Assembly (NCBI GenBank): GCA_937908275.1
Contig: CALERA010000429.1
Location: forward strand, 1 to 9,979
DNA from: an uncultured Desulfarculaceae bacterium
GTDB lineage: Bacteria > Desulfobacterota > Desulfarculia > Desulfarculales > Desulfarculaceae
Reading direction: 5' to 3'
DNA: 9,979 nucleotides
The first letter of the stretch is position 1. Each line of letters begins with the position of its first letter. The notes beneath the pieces were generated by a model. It was not told the origin of the DNA, made no database searches, and saw only the letters and a list, made by a program, of their open reading frames with translations. Both the position numbers and the translations under genes were made by a program. Shown here in pieces: positions 1 to 8,800 of the stretch.

Positions 1-1749
<1,749 letters not shown>

Positions 1750-1813
1750 GCGCTCCCCGGATTCTCCTGAATGGCTTGCGGGTTTCCCGCCCCCTGGCGG
1801 AGGCGGCCGCACC

Positions 1814-1842
1814 GTTGTACCCCGGCCCGGCCGGCGGCGCAA
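1814..1842 (-). promoter_or_regulatory. Possible sigma70-type promoter for tex
   Basis: On the minus strand, TTGCGC (1842-1837) is followed after exactly 17 nt by TACAAC (1819-1814). This would start transcription about 55-60 nt upstream of the tex ATG. The -10 matches the consensus at 4 of 6 positions and the -35 at 3 of 6. The spacer is almost pure GC, so this is only a weak candidate by eye. Confidence 0.3.
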
Positions 1843-1844
1843 GC

Positions 1845-1858
1845 CCCCGCCGGCGGGG
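1845..1858. repeat. Perfect 14-bp GC palindrome in the divergent region
   Basis: CCCCGCCGGCGGGG is its own reverse complement and lies midway between the divergent tex and rarD starts. It could be an operator or only a product of the high GC content. No T-run follows on either strand, so it does not look like a terminator. Confidence 0.4.
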
Positions 1859-1918
1859 CCGTCCCCGGGGGGAGACCCCGCCTGGGCGGCGGCCCGGGCT
1901 TGGGGTAGACTTCAGTCA

Positions 1919-1939
1919 GCGCGGCCAGTTCGGCCGCGC
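1919..1939 (+). promoter_or_regulatory. Leader hairpin just upstream of rarD
   Basis: GCGCGGCC (1919-1926), a 5-nt loop AGTTC, and GGCCGCGC (1932-1939) form a perfect 8-bp stem. It ends 10 nt before the GGAG ribosome site of rarD, so it would sit in the rarD leader. No T-run follows, so intrinsic termination is unlikely. A role in translation or mRNA stability is possible but unproven. Confidence 0.45.
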
Positions 1940-1958
1940 GTTGGTGTCTGGAGCGGTG

Positions 1959-2870
1959 GTGGACGACTCCCAACGCGGCAAGCAGGGCGTGCTCCTGGCG
2001 GTGGCGGCCTTTGGCTGGTGGGGCCTGGTGCCCATCTACTTCAAGGCCTTGGCCGGGGTGGATCCCCTGGAGGTCCTGGCCCACCGCGTGCTCTGGTCGG
2101 TGCCCCTGGCCGGGCTGCTCCTGGCCCTGCAGGGCGGGGGCTTCGCCGGGCTCTGGCCCGGCCTGGCCCAGCGCGGGGTCCTGCGCACCCTGCTGCTCTC
2201 CTCGCTGCTCATCGCCGGCAACTGGCTGTTGTTCATCCACGCCGTGGACAGCGGCCAGGTCCTGCAATCCAGCCTGGGCTATTTCGTCGCGCCCCTGGTC
2301 AACGTGCTGCTGGGCATGGCCTTTTTGGGAGAGCGCCCCAGCCGCTGGCAATACCTGGCCCTGGGCCTGGCCGGGCTGGGCACCCTGAACCTGGTCCTGC
2401 GCCAGGACGGCCTGCCCTGGATCTCCCTGACCCTGGCGGTTTCGTTCAGCCTTTACGGCTTGTTGCGCAAGCAGGTGGCCATCGAGTCGGTGGCCGGGCT
2501 GTTCATCGAGACCCTGATCCTGGCCCCCCTGTCCCTGGCCTGGCTGGTCTACGAGACCTGGCGGGGCGGGCTGGCCTTTGTCCACGGCGGCTGGGAGGTC
2601 AGCCTGCTGTTGCTGGCGGCCGGGATCATCACCACCCTGCCCCTGATCTGGTTCACGGCCGGGGCCCGGCGCATCCCCTTGTTCATGCTGGGCGTCTGCC
2701 AGTACATCGCCCCCAGCCTGCAATTCCTCCTGGCGGTCTGGCTCTACGACGAGCCCTTCAGCGGGACCCAGCTCACCACCTTCGCCCTGGTCTGGAGCGG
2801 GCTGGCGGTCTTCGTGCTCTCCGGGCTGCCGATCTGGGGCCTGGCCCGCTCCCGGCGGCGGGCGGGTTAA
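1959..2870 (+). CDS. rarD: RarD-type EamA-family transporter
   Basis: This is an inner-membrane permease of the drug/metabolite transporter superfamily, made of two five-helix EamA halves. E. coli RarD gives its name to the family (chloramphenicol-sensitive protein), but the natural substrate is unknown. From GTG 1959 the protein is 303 residues, close to the usual 295-300. The start is chosen because GGAG lies at 1950-1953 with 5 nt spacing and because the typical N-terminus (GVLLAVAAFGWWGLVPIYFK) begins at about residue 10. Longer starts back to 1776 would add a proline/arginine-rich tail that does not resemble the family. GTG 1956 is also possible. Family hallmarks are SLGYFVAPLVNVLLG with Y108 and P112 in the first half, and CQYIAPSLQFLLAVW (247-261) in the second. 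It is followed by a 121-bp gap with a promoter, so it is probably transcribed separately from the ABC operon. Confidence 0.92.
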   Translation: MDDSQRGKQGVLLAVAAFGWWGLVPIYFKALAGVDPLEVLAHRVLWSVPLAGLLLALQGGGFAGLWPGLAQRGVLRTLLLSSLLIAGNWLLFIHAVDSGQVLQSSLGYFVAPLVNVLLGMAFLGERPSRWQYLALGLAGLGTLNLVLRQDGLPWISLTLAVSFSLYGLLRKQVAIESVAGLFIETLILAPLSLAWLVYETWRGGLAFVHGGWEVSLLLLAAGIITTLPLIWFTAGARRIPLFMLGVCQYIAPSLQFLLAVWLYDEPFSGTQLTTFALVWSGLAVFVLSGLPIWGLARSRRRAG

Positions 2871-2906
2871 TTCTCGCGCCTTCAACCCTCTGTTTAGACA
2901 AACCCT

Positions 2907-2935
2907 TTGACCTGGCTTACCGCCTGGTCTAATAA
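2907..2935 (+). promoter_or_regulatory. Probable promoter of the ABC transporter operon
   Basis: TTGACC (2907-2912, 5 of 6 to the -35 consensus) is followed after 17 nt by TAATAA (2930-2935). An overlapping TCTAAT (2928-2933, 5 of 6 to TATAAT) gives a 15-nt spacer. The patch is distinctly AT-rich for this genome and would start transcription about 45-50 nt before the ATG at 2992. Confidence 0.55.
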
Positions 2936-2991
2936 TCCCCAAGACTAGCTCGTTATGCCTAGCCAGGCCTGCGCCGGGATGCGGGAGAGCC

Positions 2992-5900
2992 ATGACCGAG
3001 CTCTTGCTCAACGCGATCCTGAACGTCTTCGCTCTCTCGGCGGCTCGGTTGCCGGCCCCGGCCCGGGCCGGGGTGGGCGCGGCCCTGGAGCGCTACCTGC
3101 GCCGCCACCTGCGTTTGGCCCAACCACAGGTTTATCTGGAGCTTTTCTCCGAGGCCCTGGAGCTGCACCAGGAACGGGAGCCGGCGGAGCTGACCGCCCA
3201 AGCCGCCCGGGTGGCGGCCACCCTGCGCGGCAAGCTGCCCCGCCTGGAGCAGTACGTCCTGCTCCTGCGCCTGCTGGAGCTGGGCGCCGCCCTGGGGGCG
3301 GGGGCCGACGACGCCGAGCTGGTCCAGGCCGTGGCCGCCAGCCTGGAGATAGCGCCCGACGAGGTGGCCCGGATCCAGCTCCTCTGCCGCCCGCCCTGGT
3401 CGCCAACCGGGCTGGACCAGCGCTTCCTGCTGCCCGACCCCGGCGACCTGCCCCCGGACCTGGCCTGCCGCCGCCTGGCCCGCCCCGGCTTCTCGGGCCG
3501 CTTCTGCGTGCTGACCCTGGCCGAGGTGGAGGCCCTCTGCCTGGCCGTGGCCCCGGGGCCGGAGCTGACCCTGGACTCCATCCCCCTGGACCCGGGCCTG
3601 CACCTGCTGCCCCCGGGGGCGGTGCTGCGCGACGCCCGGGGCGAGCGGGTCTACCAGGCCGAGATCGCCGCCGCCCTGGCCGGCGGCCCGGCCGCGGCCG
3701 CGCCGATCGTCTTCCAGGGCCAGGCGGTGGACTTCCGCTATCCCGGCAGCGACATCGGCCTGCACGGCTTCAGCTTCGCGGCCCGGGGCGGCCAGATGGT
3801 GGGGGTGATGGGCGGCAGCGGGGCGGGCAAGTCCACCCTGCTGGGCATCCTGAACGGCCGGCAGCGGCCCGACTCCGGCCGGGTGCTGGTCAACGGGGTG
3901 GACCTGCACCGCCAACCCGGGGAGTTGGAGGGCGTCATCGGCTACGTGCCCCAGGACGACCTGCTCTTCGACGATCTGACCGTCTTCGACAACCTCTACT
4001 TCGCGGCCTGCCTCTGCCTGGCCCACCTGACCCCGGCCCAGCGCGCCCGGCGGGTGGAGGCGGTGCTGGCCGAGCTGAACCAGCTGGAAATCCGCGACCT
4101 CAAGGTGGGCTCGCCCCTGGACAAGACCATCAGCGGGGGCCAGCGCAAGCGCCTGAACATCGCCCTGGAGCTGATCCGCGCGCCGGCCATCCTGTTCGTG
4201 GACGAGCCCACCAGCGGGCTGAGCTCGGCCGACAGCGAAAACGTGATGACCCTGCTCAAGGCCCAGGCCGCCCAGGGCAAGCTGGTGATCGTGGTCATCC
4301 ACCAGCCCAGTTCGCGCATCTACAAGATGTTCGACGCCCTCTGGCTGCTGGACCGGGGCGGGCGGCCGATCTTCACCGGCAACCCCCTGGACGCCCTGGT
4401 CTATTTCCGCCAGGCCGCCAGCGCCGCCGGCCAGGAGGAATACGCCTGCCCCCACTGCGGCCAGGTCAACCCCGAGCAGCTTTTCGAGATCATCGAGGAG
4501 CGGGCGGTGGACGACCAGGGGCGCTACACCGACCAGCGCCGGGTTTCGCCCCAGGAATGGCGCCAGCGCCACCTGGCCCAGGTGGACCAGGCCGCGTCCG
4601 GGGCCGGCCCGGAGCCGGCCGGCCCGCCCGAGCGCCGCCTGTGGCGGCCCGGGGCCTGGGGTCAGATGGCGGTGTTTCTGCGGCGCAACCTGAAAAGCCG
4701 CCTGGCCAACCGGATGTACCTGGCCATCAACCTGATCGAGCCGCCGCTGTTGGCGGTGCTGGCGGCCCTGCTTTGCCGGGGCGCCTGGGGCGGGGAATAC
4801 AGCTTCGGGGCCAACGCCAACCTGGGGATATTCTTCTTCATCAGCGTGGTGGTGGCCCTGTTCCTGGGGCTGTCGGTCAGCGCCGAGGAGATCAACCGCG
4901 ACCGCAAGATCCTGGAGCGCGAGCGCTTCCTGAACCTCTCCTGGCCGGCCTACGTGGCGGCCAAGAGCCTCTACCTGGCCCTGGTCTCGGCGTTGCAGAT
5001 GGCGGTCTACGTGGCCATCTCCCACGCCATCCTGGACATCCCCGACCTGGGACCCACCGCCTGGCTGGTGCTCTTCACCTGCGCCCTGGTCTCCTGCCTG
5101 GTGGGGCTGAACATCTCCGCCGCCCTGAAATCGGCGGTGACGATCTACATCCTGATCCCCCTGCTCCTGGTGCCCCAGATCATGCTGGGCGGGGCGGTGG
5201 TGCCCTACGACGAGCTGACCTGGCGCGACGCCGACCAGCGCCCGGCCCCCCTGGTGGCCGAGCTGATGCCCTCGCGCTGGGGCTACGAGGCCCTGGTCAT
5301 GGCCCAGTTCCGGGGCAACCGCTATTACGCCCCCCTGGCGGCCGACGACTGCACCGTGCGCCAGGCCGACTATCTCAGCGACCGCTATCTCTACGAGCTG
5401 CGGGGCCGGGCCGACTATCCCTTCCTGGTCGAGGAAGGCCCGGACCGGGCGGCGGGGGTGGGCCGGGCCCTGGCCATCCTGCGCGGCGAGCTGCCCCGCC
5501 TGGCCCGGGACGCCGGCCAGGAGCCGCCGGACTTCCTGGACCAGCTGACCCCCGCCGCCTATGGCCGCCCGGCCCAGGCCCGGGTCAAGGCCCGGCTGGA
5601 CCAGGCCGAGCAGGCGATCCGCGCCCGCCGCCAGGCCGCGGCCCAGCGCCTGGCCCGGATCGAGTCCGAACGGGTGGAGCAAATGGGGCGCGCCGGCCTG
5701 GCCGCCTTCAAGGCCCGCCACCAGAACCGGGAGCTGACCAAGCTGGCCCTGAACCAGCAGACCCTGGAGGATTACCGCCTGGGCCGGACGCGGGTGGTGC
5801 AGGTGACCCTGCCCGCCTGCCAGGAGCCGGAAAACCCCTGGGGCCGGGCCCAGTTCCTGGCCGCCCACAAGCGCCTGGGAGACTGGCGGCTGGCCACCCC

Positions 5901-6033
5901 GGTCTTCGACCTGGGGGTGCTGGGCCTGATGGGCCTGGCGGCCTACGCGGCCCTGCACCTGGCCTGGCTGCCCCGCCTGCTGGCGATATTGTCGACGATG
6001 GGCGGGAGCCTGCGCCGCCTTGGGAGAACCTAG
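2992..6033 (+). CDS. Fused ABC transporter: TerB-like N-terminus, ABCG-type ATPase and ABC2 membrane domain
   Basis: This 1013-residue inner-membrane protein carries the ATPase and permease in one chain, in the ATPase-first order of ABCG half-transporters. It is likely an exporter acting as a dimer; the substrate is unknown. Residues 1 to about 125 are helical and resemble TerB domains (inference). About 150-225 are probably beta-rich and may be FHA-like. The ATPase shows Walker A GGSGAGKST (274-282), Q-loop Q321, signature SGGQRKR (381-387), Walker B ending D404-E405, and H-loop H437, so it looks fully active. A C486-x-x-C489 knuckle precedes the membrane domain. Likely helices are about 576-594, 612-632, 658-680, 690-709, 716-734 and 972-993. 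The roughly 235 residues between helices 5 and 6 include a charged coiled-coil-like stretch and are much longer than usual in ABCG proteins. GGGAG at 2983-2987 supports the start. The gene is first of a probable three-gene operon. Confidence 0.9.
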   Translation: MTELLLNAILNVFALSAARLPAPARAGVGAALERYLRRHLRLAQPQVYLELFSEALELHQEREPAELTAQAARVAATLRGKLPRLEQYVLLLRLLELGAALGAGADDAELVQAVAASLEIAPDEVARIQLLCRPPWSPTGLDQRFLLPDPGDLPPDLACRRLARPGFSGRFCVLTLAEVEALCLAVAPGPELTLDSIPLDPGLHLLPPGAVLRDARGERVYQAEIAAALAGGPAAAAPIVFQGQAVDFRYPGSDIGLHGFSFAARGGQMVGVMGGSGAGKSTLLGILNGRQRPDSGRVLVNGVDLHRQPGELEGVIGYVPQDDLLFDDLTVFDNLYFAACLCLAHLTPAQRARRVEAVLAELNQLEIRDLKVGSPLDKTISGGQRKRLNIALELIRAPAILFVDEPTSGLSSADSENVMTLLKAQAAQGKLVIVVIHQPSSRIYKMFDALWLLDRGGRPIFTGNPLDALVYFRQAASAAGQEEYACPHCGQVNPEQLFEIIEERAVDDQGRYTDQRRVSPQEWRQRHLAQVDQAASGAGPEPAGPPERRLWRPGAWGQMAVFLRRNLKSRLANRMYLAINLIEPPLLAVLAALLCRGAWGGEYSFGANANLGIFFFISVVVALFLGLSVSAEEINRDRKILERERFLNLSWPAYVAAKSLYLALVSALQMAVYVAISHAILDIPDLGPTAWLVLFTCALVSCLVGLNISAALKSAVTIYILIPLLLVPQIMLGGAVVPYDELTWRDADQRPAPLVAELMPSRWGYEALVMAQFRGNRYYAPLAADDCTVRQADYLSDRYLYELRGRADYPFLVEEGPDRAAGVGRALAILRGELPRLARDAGQEPPDFLDQLTPAAYGRPAQARVKARLDQAEQAIRARRQAAAQRLARIESERVEQMGRAGLAAFKARHQNRELTKLALNQQTLEDYRLGRTRVVQVTLPACQEPENPWGRAQFLAAHKRLGDWRLATPVFDLGVLGLMGLAAYAALHLAWLPRLLAILSTMGGSLRRLGRT

Positions 6034-6042
6034 GACCTGGGG

Positions 6043-6060
6043 CGGCCCCGGAAGGGGCCG
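6043..6060 (+). promoter_or_regulatory. Intercistronic hairpin between the ABC gene and the first secreted-protein gene
   Basis: CGGCCCC (6043-6049) pairs perfectly with GGGGCCG (6054-6060) around a GGAA tetraloop, which is of the stable GNRA type. No U-tract follows, so transcription probably continues. It may protect or delimit the upstream message, or attenuate partially. Confidence 0.5.
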
Positions 6061-6087
6061 GTGCTTGCGAGGAGTGTCATTAAATTC

Positions 6088-6096
6088 AGGAGGAGG
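6088..6096 (+). promoter_or_regulatory. Very strong ribosome binding site
   Basis: AGGAGGAGG lies 6 nt before ATG 6103. It decides the start over the in-frame GTG at 6061 and is stronger than the sites of the transporter and of the second paralog. This predicts high translation of the first secreted protein. Confidence 0.8.
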
Positions 6097-6102
6097 AAGT
6101 TG

Positions 6103-6963
6103 ATGTCACCGCGGAAAGTGCTGACCGTCCTGATGGTGATCCTGGCCTTGGGCGCGACTGCGGGGGTGGTCCGGGCCGCGGACCAGGCCCAGGTCCTCAA
6201 GGACGGCGCGGCCAAGATGGAGGCCCTGATCTGCGAATCCGAGGGCCAGGCCATGGGCCAGAAGCTGGCGCTGTTCAAGCAGGCCGGCCTGGCCTATCAG
6301 CCCAGCCTGATGGCCCCCCTGACCGGCGTTATCGCCTGCAAGAACGCCGAGCAGATGCGGGTGCTCTACGGCATGTACACCTTTGACGCCAACATCGCCC
6401 TGGTCTTTGGCAAGAAGAAGGAGTACGTCGAAACCCAGCAACTGCTGCGCCAGGAGCTGACCGACAAGCTGAAGCTCTCCGACAAGCTCCAGGTCCAGGG
6501 CATGACCGCCGAGGAGCTGAAGAAGGTGGCCGAGAACCCCGACGACCCGGCCAACCGGGAGCTGTTCATCAAGTACGCCTTCGCCAACATCCACGCCTGG
6601 ATCGCCCTGTCCGCCAGCGACCCGGAGGTCATGCACCTGATGGTGGACTCCTTCTACGGCGCGACCATCCAGGGGCTTTATGTCTCCTGCAAGCTGGCCC
6701 TGGGCGCGGGCGGCGGCGAGAAGCTGGTGGCCCTGTTCAACGAGCAGGCCAGCCGCCTGGACAAGGCCGACCAGATCGTGGGGGCCTATGCCGGCGACCG
6801 GGAGCTGTCGGTGCTGGTGGATAAGGACGAGCGCCAGAAGGTGCTCAAGCCGATCATCGCCCTGCTCCAGGAAAAGAAGGGCAACCTGGCCGAGGCCGAT
6901 CTGAAGAAGATCCTGGCCCAGGTGGAGCCCCAGCGCGCGGCCCTGGTCGCGCCCTGCAAGTAA
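6103..6963 (+). CDS. Secreted three-cysteine protein, paralog 1 (unknown family)
   Basis: I do not recognise this family. The 286-residue protein starts with MSPRK, then a hydrophobic stretch and VRA-AD at about residue 25, a typical Sec signal peptide. There is no lipobox cysteine, so the product should be a soluble periplasmic or secreted protein. The mature part looks almost wholly helical, with no further membrane segment. It has cysteines at 44, 79, 196 and 285; the last three are at the same positions in the next gene, while C44 is unique to this copy. The best-conserved blocks are around C79 (CK..EQ, then F-D-N-A-L-F-G), the segment IQGLYVSCKL with C196, GEKLVA-FNEQ, and the C-terminal VEPQRA...PC. 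ATG 6103 is chosen for its perfect ribosome site. It lies 69 nt after the ABC gene with no terminator between, so it is likely co-transcribed and may serve the transporter. Confidence 0.85.
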   Translation: MSPRKVLTVLMVILALGATAGVVRAADQAQVLKDGAAKMEALICESEGQAMGQKLALFKQAGLAYQPSLMAPLTGVIACKNAEQMRVLYGMYTFDANIALVFGKKKEYVETQQLLRQELTDKLKLSDKLQVQGMTAEELKKVAENPDDPANRELFIKYAFANIHAWIALSASDPEVMHLMVDSFYGATIQGLYVSCKLALGAGGGEKLVALFNEQASRLDKADQIVGAYAGDRELSVLVDKDERQKVLKPIIALLQEKKGNLAEADLKKILAQVEPQRAALVAPCK

Positions 6964-6975
6964 TCCCTCCCGTCT

Positions 6976-7004
6976 TCCGTCCCCGCCCCGGGGGCCGGGA
7001 CGGA
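6976..7004 (+). promoter_or_regulatory. Intercistronic hairpin between the two paralogs
   Basis: TCCGTCCC (6976-6983) pairs perfectly with GGGACGGA (6997-7004). The GC-rich 13-nt loop can fold further. No U-run follows, so it is not a full terminator. It sits 12 nt after the stop of paralog 1 and just before the ribosome site of paralog 2, and may set the ratio of the two products. Confidence 0.5.
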
Positions 7005-7031
7005 GGGCGGCCCAAGGAAAGGCTGGTGAAC

Positions 7032-7892
7032 ATGGTCAAGTTGGGCAAACTGGCCCTGCTGGCGGGGTTGACCCTGGTCCTGGGCCTGGGTGGCGCGGCC
7101 CGGGCCGCGGACAAGGCCCAGGTGTTGGACCAGGGCGCCATCAAGCTCTACGAACTGATCGGCGGCATCAACGGCGCCGCCACCCAGCGCGCCATGACCG
7201 CCTTCAAGAAGGCCGGCCTGAGCTACCAGAAGGAGCTGACCGTGCCCATCGAGGGCATGCTCAATTGCAAGAGTCCGGAGCAGTTGCGCCTGTTGATGGG
7301 GGCCCATCAGTTCGACTCCAACTACGCCCTGATCTTCGGCCGCAAGCTGGAGCTGCTGGCGGTCAGGCAATACATGGAAAAAGACCTGATGCGCGCCCTG
7401 AACCTGCGGGGCAAGGTGCGCCAGGTGCCCCTGAACCCGGTGGAGATCAGGGAGGTGACCGAGTACCCCGACAGCTTTGTCGCCAACGGCATCATGATCC
7501 GCAACGCCCTGACCAACATCGAGCTTTGGATCCAGGCCGCCCAGACCGACCCCGAGGCCATGCAGACCCTGGTGGACGGCCTCTACGGCGCGGTGATCCA
7601 GGGCCTGTACGTCTCCTGCAAGCTGGGCCTGGCCGCCGGCCCGGGCGAGAAGCTGGTGGCGGTGTTCAACGAGCAGGACCGCCGCATACAGAAGGCCAAG
7701 GAGGCCATCGAGGCCTTTGCCGGCGAGCCCAGCCTGGCCGAGATGGTCAACGCCGGCCCCCGCCGCCAGCTGATCCAGGCGGTGCAGGCGGTGTTGGCCG
7801 ACAAGCAGGGGCGCTTGAGCGAGGCCGACCTCAAGCAGATCCTGGCCCTGGTGGAGCCCCAGCGGGCGCAGTTCGTGCAGCCCTGCCCCTAG
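7032..7892 (+). CDS. Secreted three-cysteine protein, paralog 2 (unknown family)
   Basis: This is a tandem paralog of the preceding gene, about 40-50% identical by eye. Starting at ATG 7032 the protein is also exactly 286 residues. The two line up with no net gap: signal peptide ending ARA-AD at the same residue, and C79, C196 and C285 at identical positions. This is why I prefer 7032 over GTG 7026, which would add two residues but sits at a better distance (7 nt) from AAGGA at 7014-7018. It lacks the C44 of its neighbour. Shared segments include IQGLYVSCKL, GEKLVA-FNEQ and ADLK-ILA-VEPQRA. No lipobox and no extra membrane helix are visible, so a periplasmic or secreted helical protein is expected. 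It is the last gene of the operon, 68 nt after paralog 1 and ahead of a strong terminator. Function unknown. Confidence 0.85.
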   Translation: MVKLGKLALLAGLTLVLGLGGAARAADKAQVLDQGAIKLYELIGGINGAATQRAMTAFKKAGLSYQKELTVPIEGMLNCKSPEQLRLLMGAHQFDSNYALIFGRKLELLAVRQYMEKDLMRALNLRGKVRQVPLNPVEIREVTEYPDSFVANGIMIRNALTNIELWIQAAQTDPEAMQTLVDGLYGAVIQGLYVSCKLGLAAGPGEKLVAVFNEQDRRIQKAKEAIEAFAGEPSLAEMVNAGPRRQLIQAVQAVLADKQGRLSEADLKQILALVEPQRAQFVQPCP

Positions 7893-7950
7893 GGCCGGCC
7901 CCCGGGACCGCCGCGCGCCCCTCCGGGCCGGCGGACCCCGGCCAAAACAA

Positions 7951-7982
7951 AACCCCCGGCCCAGCGGCCGGGGGTTGTTTTT
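7951..7982. terminator. Bidirectional intrinsic terminator
   Basis: An 11-bp perfect stem, AACCCCCGGCC (7951-7961) with GGCCGGGGGTT (7966-7976), closes a CAGC loop and is followed by GTTTTT on the plus strand. On the minus strand the same stem is followed by TTGTTTTGG. It can therefore end the ABC/paralog operon from the left and the PEP-CTERM gene from the right, which fits their convergent arrangement. Confidence 0.9.
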
Positions 7983-7999
7983 GCCTTGCGGCCTAAGGG

Positions 8000-8770
8000 T
8001 CAGGCGGCGCGACGCCGGCGGCGGCGCAACCAGGCCGCCACCCCGGTGGCCGAACCGAAGAGCAGCAGGCTGCCCGGTTCGGGCGCGCCGGCCTGGGCCA
8101 CGTCCACCCCGCGCACCAGGTAGTCGCTGCTCCAGCTCTGACCCGGGATCTGGCTGCTGGCGAAGAAGGCGATGGAGGTCACCAGCACCGGGCTGGGCAG
8201 GGTCACCACGTAGGTGCCCGGGGTGCCGCCGCCCACCAACTGGGTGGCCGGGGCGGTGAAGTTGTAGGGCAGGGCGTAGTTGCCGTCCAGCACCACCCAG
8301 CCGGTCTCGGAGGGGTTGCGGGCGCTGCTGGTGTCGTTGAAGAAGTTGCCCAGGGTGAAGCTGCTGAGATAGACCGGCTGGTTGAAGGTCACCAGCAGGC
8401 CCTCCCGGGAGTCAAGCTCGTTGACCCCGGTGGCTGGCAGGTTGTTCAGCGGCGCGTTGTTGGGCTGCACCCCCACCCCCAGGCCGTACTCGCCGCGGTA
8501 CTGAATCATCTGCAGCCGGGCGGCGCTGCCCGCGCCGGGGTTGGAGCCGGAGTTCCAACTGGCGGCCGAATACCAGGAAAAGCCATAGAAATCAGCCGTG
8601 ATGCCGCTCAGGCCATATCCGTCCAGGGCGTGGCCGGTGGTCACGCCGCTGGGGGCGGAAAAGCTGGCGCCCAGCAGGCTGGCGAATTCCACGTAGGCGG
8701 CCCGGGCCGGGGATCCCCCCAGGACCACGGCCAGCGCCACCAGCAACAGGATGCGTATGCTCCGGGCCAT
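8000..8770 (-). CDS. PEP-CTERM sorting domain protein
   Basis: This 256-residue exported protein has an N-terminal signal peptide (hydrophobic core after MARSIR, probable cleavage after ARA near residue 24). Its C-terminus carries the tripartite PEP-CTERM sorting signal: PEP at 230-232, a hydrophobic helix to about 248, then six arginines (249-254). In known systems an exosortase (EpsH family) cleaves such tails during transport to the surface or extracellular matrix; no exosortase gene is in this window. The middle is rich in Gly, Ser, Asn and aromatics and looks like a beta-sandwich, including the stretch REGLLVTFNQPVYLSSFTLG common in such proteins. It has no cysteines. The start is certain: AAGGAGGT lies 5 nt before the ATG. 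It is transcribed from its own promoter, downstream of and in the same direction as the HD-GYP gene. The specific role is unknown. Confidence 0.92.
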   Translation of the reverse strand: MARSIRILLLVALAVVLGGSPARAAYVEFASLLGASFSAPSGVTTGHALDGYGLSGITADFYGFSWYSAASWNSGSNPGAGSAARLQMIQYRGEYGLGVGVQPNNAPLNNLPATGVNELDSREGLLVTFNQPVYLSSFTLGNFFNDTSSARNPSETGWVVLDGNYALPYNFTAPATQLVGGGTPGTYVVTLPSPVLVTSIAFFASSQIPGQSWSSDYLVRGVDVAQAGAPEPGSLLLFGSATGVAAWLRRRRRRAA

Positions 8771-8775
8771 GGTCG

Positions 8776-8783
8776 ACCTCCTT
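8776..8783 (-). promoter_or_regulatory. Consensus ribosome binding site of the PEP-CTERM gene
   Basis: AAGGAGGT, fully complementary to the 16S rRNA tail, lies 5 nt before the ATG at 8770 and decides the start. Confidence 0.85.
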
Positions 8784-8800
8784 GCTGAAAAAGCGGTCTC

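Noticed and set aside
2955..6083. Very long shadow frames over the ABC gene: a second plus frame (1042 codons) and a minus frame (999 codons, 2959-5958)
   Set aside because: Both translate to Pro/Gly/Arg- or Gln/Gly/His-rich low-complexity sequence, while the 2992 frame has all ABC motifs. High GC removes stop codons from the other frames.
6061..6102. GTG 6061 as the start of the first secreted protein
   Set aside because: It would put a charged extension ahead of the signal peptide and ignore the AGGAGGAGG site 6 nt before ATG 6103. Equal length with the paralog also supports 6103.
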